Of a stretch of DNA of 64,000 nt, positions 16,683-25,565 are shown one piece after another. The stretch spans positions 1 to 64,000 of the forward strand of contig JAFDVW010000016.1 of assembly GCA_018268755.1 (NCBI GenBank). The letters run 5' to 3'. This stretch comes from Acidobacteriota bacterium. GTDB lineage: Bacteria > Acidobacteriota > Terriglobia > Terriglobales > Acidobacteriaceae. A program made the position numbers and the translations under genes. The notes below the pieces were generated by a model, which saw only the letters and a program-made list of their open reading frames with translations, ran no database searches and was not told the DNA's origin. Numbering within the stretch: position 1 is the first letter of the stretch; the number at the start of each line of letters is the position of its first letter.

Positions 16683-19600
16683 ATGTGGATCGTAAGACTT
16701 GCACTAAGACGTCCTTACACGTTCGTGGTTATGGCCCTGCTCTTGCTCATCATGGGGCCCTTCGTGATCTTTCGCACCCCCACCGACATCTTTCCCAATA
16801 TCAATATTCCGGTGGTCAGTATTGTCTGGAACTACAGCGGCCTGAATCCCGAAGAAATGTCCACCCGCATTGTCTTCGTGACCGAGCGCGCCCTGACCAC
16901 CCTGGTCGATGACATTGAGCACATCGAATCGCAGTCGGTGAACGGTGTGGCCGTAGTCAAAGTTTACTTTCAGCCCAATGCCAAGATTGAAAAGGCCATT
17001 GCGCAGGTCACGGCCATCTCCCAGACCCAGCTGCGGCAACTGCCCCCCGGCACCACGCCGCCCCTGGTCATTAGTTACAGCGCTTCTACCGTCCCCATTC
17101 TGCAATTGGCGATGTCCGGACCTACGCTTTCCGAGCAGCAGGTCAATGACCTGGGATTGAATTTTGTCCGCACTCGCCTGGTGACGGTCCCCGGCGCCGC
17201 CATTCCTTATCCCTACGGCGGCAAAACCCGGCAAATTCAGGTCGACCTGAATACCACCGCGCTGCAGGCGCGCGGCCTCTCGCCCCAGGACGTGGTCAAC
17301 GCCATCAGCGCGCAAAACCTGATTTTGCCCTCCGGCACTTCCAAGCTGGGAGCGCTGGAATACAACGTAGCGCTCAACGGCAGCCCGCAAACCGTCCCTG
17401 AACTCAACGATCTTCCCATCCGCAATGTGGATGGCACGACCATCTACATCCGCGACGTGGCCCATGTGCGTGACGGCTTTCCTCCGCAAACCAACATTGT
17501 TCGCGTCAACGGACAGCGCGCCAGCCTGTTGACCATTCAGAAAGCCGGCAATGCTTCCACTCTGGACGTCATCGCGGGCATCAAAGAGCTGCTTCCCACC
17601 ATCCAGTCTTCCCTGCCCTCGGAACTGGAGATCCGCCCCCTGGCTGACCAGTCAGTGTTTGTACGCGCCTCCATCGACGGGGTGGTGCGCGAAGCCCTGA
17701 TCGCAGCCTGCCTGACCGGCTTCATGATCCTTATCTTCCTGGGAAGCTGGCGCAGCACGCTGATCATCGCGGTTTCCATTCCGCTTTCCATTCTCACTTC
17801 CATCATCGTGCTCAGCCTGCTGGGGGAAACCATCAACATCATGACCCTGGGCGGTCTGGCATTGGCGGTGGGCATTCTCGTGGACGACGCCACGGTGGAA
17901 ATCGAGAACATCAACCGCAATCTGGCCCTGGGCAAGGAAGTGGAGCACGCCATTCTCGACGGCGCGCAGCAGATTGCCGTCCCCGCGCTGGTCTCGACCC
18001 TTTCCATTTGTATTGTGTTTGTCCCCATGTTCTTCCTCACCGGCGTGGCCCGCTTCCTGTTCGTGCCCCTGGCCGAGGCCGTCGTCTTCGCCATGTTGGC
18101 GTCTTATCTGCTCTCCCGCACTCTGGTGCCCACTATGGCGAAGTACTTAATTCGCGGCCATGAGGGCGAGGCCGGACATCTGGGCAAGAGCTCGAACCCC
18201 TTGGTGCGCTGGCAAGTGCGCTTCGAAGAAAAATTCGAGCGCTTTCGCGACTGGTATCACGGCTTGCTGGATTCCTGCCTGCTCCATCGCAAGCTCTTCC
18301 TGACCGGCTTCGCCGTGGCCTGTGCCGCTTCGTTCCTGCTGCTGCCCTGGCTGGGCGAAGATTTCTTCCCCGCCGTGGATAGCGGCCAGATCAAGCTGCA
18401 CGTGCGGGCCCGCACGGGTACCCGCATCGAGGAAACCGCCCGGCTCTGTGACCTGGTGGAAGCCGCCATCAAACAGCAGATCCCCGCCGGCGAACTCGAC
18501 AGCATCATCGACAACATCGGGTTGCCCTACAGCGGAATCAACCTGACCTACAGCACCTCCGCGCCCATTGGCTCGGGCGACGCCGATATTCTGGTCAGCC
18601 TGAAACCAAAGCATGGTCCCACCGACCAATACGTCCACGATCTCCGCTTGAACCTGGCCCGGCAGTTTCCTGGGGTGAGCTTCGCTTTTTTGCCGGCCGA
18701 TATCGTCAGCCAAATCCTGAATTTCGGCCTGCCCGCGCCCATCAATATCCAGGTCACGGGTTACAGCCTGGCCGCCAATCGTGATTTCGCCGCCCGCATG
18801 TTGCAGCGCCTCAAGCAGATTCCCGGCACCGCCGATCTGCGTATCCAGCAAGCCTTTGATCAGCCCCTGATGAGCATCAACGTGGACCGCACCAAAGCCA
18901 GTCTGGTGGGCTACACCCAGCGCGATGTGGCCAGCAACCTGCTTATTTCCCTGAGCGGAAGTTTTCAGACTTCGCCGACCTTTTGGCTCAACCCTAAAAC
19001 CGGAGTGAGCTACTCCATCGCCACGCAAACCCCGCAGTACCGCATCCAGACCTTGCAGGACCTGCAGAATGTCCCCATCACCAGTCTGAACGGCGCCCCC
19101 CCGCAAATTCTGGGAAGCCTGGCTTCGTTCAGCCGGGGATCCAGTATGGGCGTGGTGTCCCACTACGACATTCAGCCGGTCGTGGATATCTTCGGTTCGG
19201 TGCAGGGGACGGACCTGGGTGATGTGGCCCGGCAAGTCCAAAAAGTGGTCAAAGATATGGACAAGGAACGCCCGCGCGGCTCCCAGGTCATCGTGCGCGG
19301 ACAAATCCGCACCATGCAGTCGTCTTTCGTGGGACTGCTGGGCGGTCTGTTGTTTGCCATTTTGCTGGTCTATCTGCTGATCGTGGTCAACTTCCAGTCC
19401 TGGCTCGATCCTTTCATCATTATTTCTGCGTTGCCCGCGGCCCTGGCCGGGATCATATGGATGCTCTTCGTCACCCGCACCACGGTGAGTGTTCCCTCCC
19501 TGACCGGCTCCATCATGTGTATGGGCGTGGCCACCGCCAACAGCATTCTGGTGGTAAGCTTCGCCAAAGAGCAGATGCTGGAGGGCAAAAGCGCCATCGA

Positions 19601-19847
19601 AGCGGCGCTGGAGGCTGGCTTCACCCGCTTCCGTCCCGTGCTCATGACGGCCATGGCCATGATGATCGGCATGGTGCCCATGGCCATCGGCATGGGTGAA
19701 GGCGGCGAGCAGAATGCTCCCCTGGGCCGCGCCGTGATCGGCGGCTTGCTCTTCGCCACGGTCTCGACCTTGTTCTTTGTCCCGGTGTTCTTCAGCCTGC
19801 TGCATGACCGGAGAAACCGGGCGCAGCAGGCGGAATCGGAAATTTAA
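16683..19847 (+). CDS. RND multidrug-efflux-type permease (AcrB/HAE1-like)
   Basis: The 1054-residue inner-membrane pump has the RND layout of 12 membrane segments and two large periplasmic loops. The N-terminus (VRLALRRPYTFVVMALLLL, then TPTDIFPNINIPVVSIVW) is typical. The proton-relay Asp pair lies at about 408-410 in GILVDDATVEIENI, and the second half has MGVATANSILVVSFAKEQ in the matching place. Drug-type pumps and metal-type pumps differ around these segments; this looks like the drug/hydrophobe type, but the substrate is not readable. It starts a three-gene operon with an adaptor and an outer-membrane channel. No local regulator gene is seen; the start ATG lacks a strong ribosome binding site. 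Confidence 0.92.
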   Translation: MWIVRLALRRPYTFVVMALLLLIMGPFVIFRTPTDIFPNINIPVVSIVWNYSGLNPEEMSTRIVFVTERALTTLVDDIEHIESQSVNGVAVVKVYFQPNAKIEKAIAQVTAISQTQLRQLPPGTTPPLVISYSASTVPILQLAMSGPTLSEQQVNDLGLNFVRTRLVTVPGAAIPYPYGGKTRQIQVDLNTTALQARGLSPQDVVNAISAQNLILPSGTSKLGALEYNVALNGSPQTVPELNDLPIRNVDGTTIYIRDVAHVRDGFPPQTNIVRVNGQRASLLTIQKAGNASTLDVIAGIKELLPTIQSSLPSELEIRPLADQSVFVRASIDGVVREALIAACLTGFMILIFLGSWRSTLIIAVSIPLSILTSIIVLSLLGETINIMTLGGLALAVGILVDDATVEIENINRNLALGKEVEHAILDGAQQIAVPALVSTLSICIVFVPMFFLTGVARFLFVPLAEAVVFAMLASYLLSRTLVPTMAKYLIRGHEGEAGHLGKSSNPLVRWQVRFEEKFERFRDWYHGLLDSCLLHRKLFLTGFAVACAASFLLLPWLGEDFFPAVDSGQIKLHVRARTGTRIEETARLCDLVEAAIKQQIPAGELDSIIDNIGLPYSGINLTYSTSAPIGSGDADILVSLKPKHGPTDQYVHDLRLNLARQFPGVSFAFLPADIVSQILNFGLPAPINIQVTGYSLAANRDFAARMLQRLKQIPGTADLRIQQAFDQPLMSINVDRTKASLVGYTQRDVASNLLISLSGSFQTSPTFWLNPKTGVSYSIATQTPQYRIQTLQDLQNVPITSLNGAPPQILGSLASFSRGSSMGVVSHYDIQPVVDIFGSVQGTDLGDVARQVQKVVKDMDKERPRGSQVIVRGQIRTMQSSFVGLLGGLLFAILLVYLLIVVNFQSWLDPFIIISALPAALAGIIWMLFVTRTTVSVPSLTGSIMCMGVATANSILVVSFAKEQMLEGKSAIEAALEAGFTRFRPVLMTAMAMMIGMVPMAIGMGEGGEQNAPLGRAVIGGLLFATVSTLFFVPVFFSLLHDRRNRAQQAESEI

Positions 19848-19891
19848 ATGCAGTCATCCTCAATCGTTTTGCAAGCTAAAGGGAGTTCGCT

Positions 19892-21082
19892 TTGACGGAA
19901 CAACCAGACCGTAACTCAAATCGGCCCGCGTCCTCCGCTCGCTCCGGCCATTCCTGGTGGATTGCCATTGTGGCGGGGCTCATCGTGGCCTGCATCGTAG
20001 TGGCCAGCATTCTGCCGCGGATGACCGCCCGCGCCAAATTGAAATCGGAAACCGAGGAGCTGGCCCAGCCGACTGTCGCGGTGGTGCGTCCTAAGAACAG
20101 CGCTCCCGCCCACGAACTGGTGCTGCCCGCCAATGTGCAGGCCTATCGCGATGCCCCCATCTACGCTCGCACCAACGGCTATTTGAAGAAGTGGTATGTC
20201 GATTTGGGGGCGCGGGTGAAGACCGGGCAGCTTCTGGCGGAGATCGACACCCCGGAAGTGAACCAGCAATTGCAGCAGGCGCGCGCCGACCTGGCCACCG
20301 CCCAGGCCAACCTGCATCTCGCGGAAATCACCACCGAGCGCTATCAGGGCCTGCTACAGACGGACTCTGTTTCTAAACAAGAGGCCGACAATGCCGCCGG
20401 CGACTTTGCCGCCAAGAAAGCCACGGTCGATTCGGCGCAATTCAATGTGAAGCGCTTGCAGGAACTGCAGTCCTTCCAGAAAATCTACGCCCCCTTTGAC
20501 GGCACCATCAGCGCGCGCAACACCGATATCGGCGCCTTGATCGATTCCGGGGCCAGCGGGGGCACACGCACCGAACTTTTCCACATCGTGTCCTCCGGAA
20601 AACTGCGCGTCTACGTAAACGTGCCGGAAGAATATTCCCGCGTAACCAAGCCCGGGCTGAAGACCGATCTGGTGCTGGCGGAATTCCCCGGCCGCCGTTT
20701 TCCGGGCACGCTGGTGCGCACCGCGGACGCGATTGATCCCCGCACCCGCACCTTGCTGGTGGAAATTGAAGTGAACAATCCCACCAAAGAGCTGTTCTCT
20801 GGTTCCTACGCCGAAGTCCACATGAAATTGCCGGGCGCGGTTTCCTCCTTCACCCTGCCGGTCAACACGCTGCTCTTTCGCAGCGAGGGCCTGCGCGTGG
20901 CCACGGTGAACCCGGACAAGAAAGTGTCCCTGCTGCCCATCACCATCGGGCACGATTACGGCACGGAAGTGGAAGTGGTGGCTGGTCTGAAGGGCGGAGA
21001 AACCGTGGTGCTCAATCCGCCGGACTCGCTGATCGAAGGCCAGGTGGTGCGGATTGCTTCCTCCGCGGTGGCAGGAGAGTAA
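19892..21082 (+). CDS. RND efflux periplasmic adaptor (membrane fusion protein)
   Basis: The 396-residue adaptor has an N-terminal membrane anchor (WWIVA-type start of SWWIAIVAGLIVACIVVASI), a barrel-sandwich/lipoyl half (PIYARTNGYLKKWYVDLGAR with KTGQLLAEIDTPEVNQQL), a helical hairpin (residues about 90-170) and the returning half (FDGTISARNTDIGALI), followed by a beta-barrel domain. It joins the RND pump to the outer-membrane channel. The start is TTG 19892, fixed by AAAGGGAG upstream. It lies 44 bases after the pump gene and one base before the channel gene. Confidence 0.92.
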   Translation: MTEQPDRNSNRPASSARSGHSWWIAIVAGLIVACIVVASILPRMTARAKLKSETEELAQPTVAVVRPKNSAPAHELVLPANVQAYRDAPIYARTNGYLKKWYVDLGARVKTGQLLAEIDTPEVNQQLQQARADLATAQANLHLAEITTERYQGLLQTDSVSKQEADNAAGDFAAKKATVDSAQFNVKRLQELQSFQKIYAPFDGTISARNTDIGALIDSGASGGTRTELFHIVSSGKLRVYVNVPEEYSRVTKPGLKTDLVLAEFPGRRFPGTLVRTADAIDPRTRTLLVEIEVNNPTKELFSGSYAEVHMKLPGAVSSFTLPVNTLLFRSEGLRVATVNPDKKVSLLPITIGHDYGTEVEVVAGLKGGETVVLNPPDSLIEGQVVRIASSAVAGE

Positions 21083-21083
21083 C

Positions 21084-22553
21084 ATGTCTTCGTTCCCTGA
21101 ATGGCCGGGTGCTTCGCGCGTCGCCGCATTGCTCTGTTTACTGGCCGGCTTTTCCGGCTGCGCCGTGGGCCCGCGTTATTCCAAACCGCCTGCTCCCACT
21201 CCGCCCGCTTTTAAGGAAATCCCGCCCGACTGGAAGACGGCCCAGCCCAGCGATCAGGCCTTACGGGGAAAGTGGTGGGAGGTTTTTGGCGATCCCCAGC
21301 TGAATGCGCTGGAGGAACAGATCGCGGTATCGAACGAAACGTTGAAAGCAGCGCAGGCGCAGTTTGAGCAGGCGCGTTCCGCTATTCGCTTCGCTCGCTC
21401 CGGCTATTATCCGGCCGTCAGCGGCGGGGTCTCGGCTTCCCGCGTACGTTTGTCGGAAAATCGTCCTCTGGCCAGCCCCGCCCGGCAATACACCGATCTT
21501 TCCCTGCCCATCGACGCTTCCTATGAAGCCGACGTGTGGGGACGCGTGCGCCGCAGCGTGGAAGCGGCGCGCAGCAACTTCCAGGCCTCCGCGGCCGACC
21601 TGGCCAGCGTGCGCCTCAGCTTGCAGGCCGAGGTCGCCGTCGACTACTTCCAGCTGCGCAGCCTGGACGCCGAGGCGCAGCTGCTCAACTCCACCGTGGA
21701 CGCCTATCAAAAGGCATTGCAGCTGACCCAGAGCCGCTATAAGGGCGGCGTAGCTTCCGCCGTGGATGTCGCGCAGGCACAAACCCAGCTCGAAACCACC
21801 CGCGCCCAGGCCGTCGACCTGGGAGTGCAGCGCGCACAATATGAGCATGCCATCGCGGTGCTGGTGGGCCAGCCCGCCTCCACCTTCAACCTCGGCTCCA
21901 TGCCTTCGCTGAACCAGCCGCCGGTCGTTCCTCCCGGCCTGCCTTCGCAACTGCTGGAGCGTCGCCCCGACATCGCCGCCGCGGAACGCCGCATGGAAGC
22001 CGCCAATGCGCAGATCGGCATCGCCCGCGCCGCCTACTATCCGATACTCAACCTCACCGGTTCTGTAGGGGTGGAGGGTACGCGCCTTACCAATTGGTTT
22101 CTGGGACCCAGCGTCTTTGCGGCGGCGGGAGCTTCCGCCGTGGAGACCATTTTTGACGGGGGCCGCCGGCGCGCGATTTCCGAGCAGGCCAAAGCCGGAT
22201 ACGATCAGACCGTCGCCAACTACCGCCAGACCGTACTCACGGCCTTCCAGGAAGTGGAAGACCATCTCTCCACCCTGCGCATTCTGGAAACTGAGGCGCG
22301 CACGCAAGACGCCGCCGTGGCCGCCTCGCAGCGCTCGCTCGATCTTTCCACCAACCGCTACAAGGGCGGCGTGGTCAGTTATCTGGAAGTGATCAATGCG
22401 CAGAGCATCGCGCTCGCCGATCAGCGGGCCGCGGTGGACATTCTGCGCCGCCGCACTACCGCAGCCGTACTCCTGATCAAAGCTCTGGGCGGGGGATGGG
22501 ACGCCAGCCAGCTTCCTGTGGCGCAGACCGCCCCGTCCAGCAGTACTCCCTAG
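21084..22553 (+). CDS. Outer-membrane efflux lipoprotein (OprM/NodT family)
   Basis: The 489-residue protein has a signal sequence with a lipobox (LLAGFSGC), so it is likely a lipoprotein, and two copies of the TolC-like outer-membrane efflux repeat. Family strings include KWWEVFGDPQLNALEEQI, SYEADVWGRVRRSVEAAR, QLLERRPDIAAAERRMEAAN and RYKGGVVSYLEVINAQ. It forms the exit duct of the pump encoded upstream. The ATG at 21084 follows the adaptor's stop codon by one base, with GGAGAG as the ribosome binding site; an earlier frame start at 21054 would overlap the adaptor gene. A terminator ends the operon. Confidence 0.93.
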   Translation: MSSFPEWPGASRVAALLCLLAGFSGCAVGPRYSKPPAPTPPAFKEIPPDWKTAQPSDQALRGKWWEVFGDPQLNALEEQIAVSNETLKAAQAQFEQARSAIRFARSGYYPAVSGGVSASRVRLSENRPLASPARQYTDLSLPIDASYEADVWGRVRRSVEAARSNFQASAADLASVRLSLQAEVAVDYFQLRSLDAEAQLLNSTVDAYQKALQLTQSRYKGGVASAVDVAQAQTQLETTRAQAVDLGVQRAQYEHAIAVLVGQPASTFNLGSMPSLNQPPVVPPGLPSQLLERRPDIAAAERRMEAANAQIGIARAAYYPILNLTGSVGVEGTRLTNWFLGPSVFAAAGASAVETIFDGGRRRAISEQAKAGYDQTVANYRQTVLTAFQEVEDHLSTLRILETEARTQDAAVAASQRSLDLSTNRYKGGVVSYLEVINAQSIALADQRAAVDILRRRTTAAVLLIKALGGGWDASQLPVAQTAPSSSTP

Positions 22554-22555
22554 GA

Positions 22556-22591
22556 ATGCGGCCGCGCCGGAGACGGCCGCATCTACTTTTT
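22556..22591 (+). terminator. Intrinsic terminator of the efflux operon
   Basis: ATGCGGCCG at 22556-22564 pairs perfectly with CGGCCGCAT at 22574-22582, followed by CTACTTTTT. Confidence 0.85.
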
Positions 22592-22596
22592 CCCGT

Positions 22597-22620
22597 CCAT
22601 TGCTACAATCATGGCAATGG
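22597..22620 (+). promoter_or_regulatory. Inverted repeat over the GntR start codon, possible autoregulatory site
   Basis: CCATTGC (22597-22603) and GCAATGG (22614-22620) are a perfect 7-bp inverted repeat spanning the ATG at 22611. GntR-type proteins often bind such sites near their own gene, and the repeat could also form an RNA hairpin that affects translation. The match is short and could be chance. Confidence 0.3.
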
Positions 22621-23360
22621 CTGTGAACTCCGCAATTCCGCAACCCCGGCGCAAGAACGGGATGCCCGCTTACCAGCGGATCCAGTACGCCATTCGCAAA
22701 CGCATCGAAGATGGGCACCTCAAGCCCGGAGACACCGTGGCTTCCGAGCGGGAGCTGGCCAGGCTTCATCAGGTCAGCCTCATGACCGCGCGCCATGCCT
22801 TGGCGGAACTGGAGCGCGAAGGCATTGTGGAGCGCCGCCGCGGGGTCGGCACCTTCGTCGCCCCGCCCAAGATCCACTTCAACAAGTTGATGAGCTATAC
22901 CGAGCAGATGGCCAGTTGCGGCTTGGCGCCCAGCTCCAAAATCATCTTCGCTCGCATCGTTAACGGCGAACCCGAAGTAGCGGCCCGGCTCGGTCTACCC
23001 GGCGACAGCCCTATGGTCAAAATTGAACGCCTGCGCCACACCGCCAACGAGCCATTTGCGGTGGAATCCTGCTATCTGCGGGCCGAGGAATTTTCCGGTC
23101 TGGTGGATGCCCCGCTCGGCCGCAGCTCGCTCTTCTCCACTCTCGAGCATGATTACGGGATTGAGCTCGCCTATGCCGATGAGGAAGTCGATGCCACCGC
23201 CGCCGACGCCGCGCTCGCCGAACTCCTCGATGTGCCGCGCGGAGCGCCCTTACTGCGCATGCGCCAGGTGATTTACTCCGCCCAGCGCAAAGTCGTGTTG
23301 TATGTGGTGGGCATCTACCGCTCCGACCGCCACACCTTGTTCATTCGCCGTTTCCGCTGA
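22611..23360 (+). CDS. GntR/HutC-family transcriptional regulator with UTRA domain
   Basis: The 249-residue protein has an N-terminal winged helix (PGDTVASERELARLHQV, then MTARHALAELEREGIVERR and a GVGTFV wing) and a C-terminal UTRA ligand-binding domain from about residue 85, where HutC-type regulators bind sugars, sugar phosphates or other small effectors. It sits upstream of, and in line with, a zinc alcohol dehydrogenase, its most likely target. ATG 22611 or ATG 22617 could be the start; no ribosome binding site is evident, and an inverted repeat covers this point. Confidence 0.9.
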   Translation: MAMAVNSAIPQPRRKNGMPAYQRIQYAIRKRIEDGHLKPGDTVASERELARLHQVSLMTARHALAELEREGIVERRRGVGTFVAPPKIHFNKLMSYTEQMASCGLAPSSKIIFARIVNGEPEVAARLGLPGDSPMVKIERLRHTANEPFAVESCYLRAEEFSGLVDAPLGRSSLFSTLEHDYGIELAYADEEVDATAADAALAELLDVPRGAPLLRMRQVIYSAQRKVVLYVVGIYRSDRHTLFIRRFR

Positions 23361-23443
23361 GAACTGCGCACCGCGGAGAATCCACTGGGAAAATCAGGAA
23401 TCCGACGGTCCCTTGTCCCCGCCCTGCACTATACTGTGAGGTC

Positions 23444-24439
23444 ATGCGCGCCCTGGTCTATACCGCCCCGGAAAAAGTTCAACTGGAAGAAAAACCCCGT
23501 CCCCAACTGCAATCCGGCGAAGTCGAAGTGGCCATCAGCCTGGCCGGAGTTTGCGGGTCGGACATCTCCGGCTTTCTCGGCCACAGCGCCCGCCGCAAGC
23601 CGCCTTTGGTGCTGGGCCACGAATTAGTCGGCCGCCTGCCTGATGGACGCCGTGTGGTCGCCAACCCGCTCATCAGCTGCGGATACTGCCCGGCCTGCCT
23701 GGCGGGCGCGCAGAACCTGTGCTCGTCCTGGCGGCTGCTGGGCATGGACCAGGTCCCCGGCACCTTCGCCGATTTCGTCGCCATCCCGGGAACCCAGGTT
23801 TACGAGATCCCGGAATCGCTTCCCTCCACCCGCGCCATTCTGACCGAGCCGCTGGCCAACATCGTGCACCTGTTCCGCCTGGTGGGCCCGCTGCCCTTCT
23901 TCCGCCTCGCCATTGTCGGGGCTGGGACCATGGGAGCGCTGGCGGTGGCGGCCTCCCGGCACATCGGCGCGCATGGTGTGCTGGTGGTGGATGTGAACGA
24001 CCAGCGACTCTCCACCATGAAGCAACTGGGCGCCAAATACGCCGTGAACACCAAGACGCCCGAGGGAGTCGCCGAAGCCCGCAAGCTGGCCGGCCCGGGC
24101 TTCGACGTTGTGCTGGACGCCAGCGGCAGCGCCCCGGCGCGCCAGATGGCATTCGACCTTTGCCGTCCCGGCGGTCAGGTGGTCCTGCTCGGCATGGGCG
24201 CGCAGAAGAGTGAAGTGGATTTTGTCACCAGCATCCGCAAGGAACATCGCGTGGTGATGTCCTTTGCCTATACTCCGGGGGACTTCCGCCGCGCACTCGA
24301 TCTGTTGATCGCCGGCGAAGTCGACTTGACCCCATGGACCGTGCAACTTCCGCTCGAACAGGGACAGGAAGCTTTCAACCAGATTACCCACAATCCCGGT
24401 GCGACCCTGAAGATGACGCTGGCGGTTTCTCCCAATTAA
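23444..24439 (+). CDS. Zinc-dependent medium-chain alcohol/polyol dehydrogenase
   Basis: The 331-residue enzyme is a zinc MDR protein. Catalytic-zinc ligands lie in GVCGSDISGF (Cys) and VLGHELVG (His and Glu); the structural zinc lobe is complete with four Cys in CGYCPACLAGAQNLC. The Rossmann loop is IVGAGTMGALAV, followed by an acidic residue (VVDVND), which favours NAD over NADP. The family includes sorbitol, galactitol and threonine dehydrogenases; the substrate here is unknown. The neighbouring GntR regulator suggests a catabolic role. A TATACT box ends about nine bases before the ATG, so the message could be nearly leaderless. A perfect terminator follows. Confidence 0.9.
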   Translation: MRALVYTAPEKVQLEEKPRPQLQSGEVEVAISLAGVCGSDISGFLGHSARRKPPLVLGHELVGRLPDGRRVVANPLISCGYCPACLAGAQNLCSSWRLLGMDQVPGTFADFVAIPGTQVYEIPESLPSTRAILTEPLANIVHLFRLVGPLPFFRLAIVGAGTMGALAVAASRHIGAHGVLVVDVNDQRLSTMKQLGAKYAVNTKTPEGVAEARKLAGPGFDVVLDASGSAPARQMAFDLCRPGGQVVLLGMGAQKSEVDFVTSIRKEHRVVMSFAYTPGDFRRALDLLIAGEVDLTPWTVQLPLEQGQEAFNQITHNPGATLKMTLAVSPN

Positions 24440-24469
24440 ATTTCGCCGCACCATAGCCTCGTTGGAATC

Positions 24470-24496
24470 AAGGCCCGATGCCATCGGGCCTTTTCT
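24470..24496 (+). terminator. Intrinsic terminator after the alcohol dehydrogenase
   Basis: AAGGCCCGAT (24470-24479) pairs perfectly with ATCGGGCCTT (24483-24492) across a GCC loop, followed by a short T-rich run. Confidence 0.85.
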
Positions 24497-24619
24497 TCAT
24501 CCCGCTAAAGCAAACGAAGTATCAGCAAACCGACGGTTTCCCCGGCGCAGACTGGTTGTCAGCCCCTGCCCGCGGCAGGTATGCTCAGGCGTCGTTGCAC
24601 CCGCTAGCCTCGAAACCAC

Positions 24620-25090
24620 ATGTCTTCACCGACGGTTGTACCTCCAAGATTGCACAAGCCCATTGCCGGCCTGCCGGCCTGGCTGTTCTATTCCCTTTTG
24701 ACCATCTTGTTATGGGGAAGCTGGGGCGCGGTCTCGAAGATCGCCTCCGAGGGCGTCGATGCCGACACCAACCAGATCTTTTTCACCCTGGGCCTGCTGC
24801 CGCTGATCGTGGTGATGCTGTTTTCCCCGCGCGTGCGCGCCGCCGCACCCAAACGCAAGACCGGCATCGCCTGGGCATTCTTCACCGGCATTCTGGGAGG
24901 CACCGGCAATATCGCCTTCTTTCATGCGCTGGTGGTAGGCGGGAAGGCTTCCATTGTGGTGCCGGCCACGGCGCTGTTTCCTGTGGTCACGGTCGTCCTG
25001 GCCATCGCGTTTCTTCATGAGCGCATCAGCAACCTGCAAAAGATCGGGCTGGTGCTCGCCTTAGCGGCAATTTATCTATTGAGCATGTAG
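24620..25090 (+). CDS. Half-size EamA/DMT transporter, first of a pair
   Basis: The 156-residue protein is a single EamA unit with about five membrane segments (PAWLFYSLLTILLWGSWGAV, GLLPLIVVMLF, GIAWAFFTGILGGTGNIAFF, SIVVPATALFPVVTVVLAIA, GLVLALAAIYLL) rather than the usual ten-segment double unit. Small DMT transporters work as dimers. The next gene, 12 bases downstream, encodes a second half-size EamA unit, so the two probably form a heterodimer. Both carry the G-G-K-A-S-I-V string near the fourth segment. The exported or imported compound is unknown. Confidence 0.85.
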   Translation: MSSPTVVPPRLHKPIAGLPAWLFYSLLTILLWGSWGAVSKIASEGVDADTNQIFFTLGLLPLIVVMLFSPRVRAAAPKRKTGIAWAFFTGILGGTGNIAFFHALVVGGKASIVVPATALFPVVTVVLAIAFLHERISNLQKIGLVLALAAIYLLSM

Positions 25091-25102
25091 GCGGAATATT
25101 CC

Positions 25103-25561
25103 ATGATTCCTGGCTGGCTGATTTTCACGAGCATCGCGCTGCTGTTCTGGGGCATTACCGGCATCACCCAGAAACTTTCCACCAACCACATTTCCAGCGA
25201 GCTTTCGTTCCTATGGTTTTCTTACGCCATGGTGGCGATTTCGGCGGTGCTGTTGCTCACCGTACCCATTCACTGGCACGTGCGGCCGCTGGTCTTCTGG
25301 CTGGCTGTGGTGGGCGGGGCGCTGAACGGACTGGGCGCGCTCACCAGCTTCGCCGCCTTTGAGTCCGGCGGCAAAGCTTCCATTGTGATCTCCCTGGTTT
25401 CGCTGTATCCGCTGCTGACGGTGGGTTTCGCCGTGCTGGTCCTGCACGAGCGCCTGACCGGCGTGCAGGCAGCGGGAATTGGGCTGGCGATTGTAGCCGC
25501 CATTCTGCTTTCGCAGGAACCCAAGGCGGAAGTCTCGCAGAGCGGCCCCGCGCCCCAATAA
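25103..25561 (+). CDS. Half-size EamA/DMT transporter, second of a pair
   Basis: A 152-residue single EamA unit with about five membrane segments, including LIFTSIALLFWGITGITQ, AVVGGALNGLGALTSFAAF and VGFAVLVLHERL. It matches the preceding protein in size, topology and the GGKASIV string, but the sequences differ clearly, so the pair looks like an old duplication or a split of a full-length transporter. The intact start and stop of each and the 12-base gap argue against a recent frameshift. It ends four bases before the convergent epimerase-fold gene. Confidence 0.85.
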   Translation: MIPGWLIFTSIALLFWGITGITQKLSTNHISSELSFLWFSYAMVAISAVLLLTVPIHWHVRPLVFWLAVVGGALNGLGALTSFAAFESGGKASIVISLVSLYPLLTVGFAVLVLHERLTGVQAAGIGLAIVAAILLSQEPKAEVSQSGPAPQ

Positions 25562-25565
25562 TAGT

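Noticed and set aside
18147..19805. A 552-codon frame antisense to the RND pump.
   Set aside because: The His/Gly/Gln-rich product without domains is typical of a shadow frame of a GC-rich membrane protein gene.
21261..22877. A 538-codon frame antisense to the outer-membrane channel and the GntR gene.
   Set aside because: It crosses two real genes and a terminator between them, so it cannot be a true gene.
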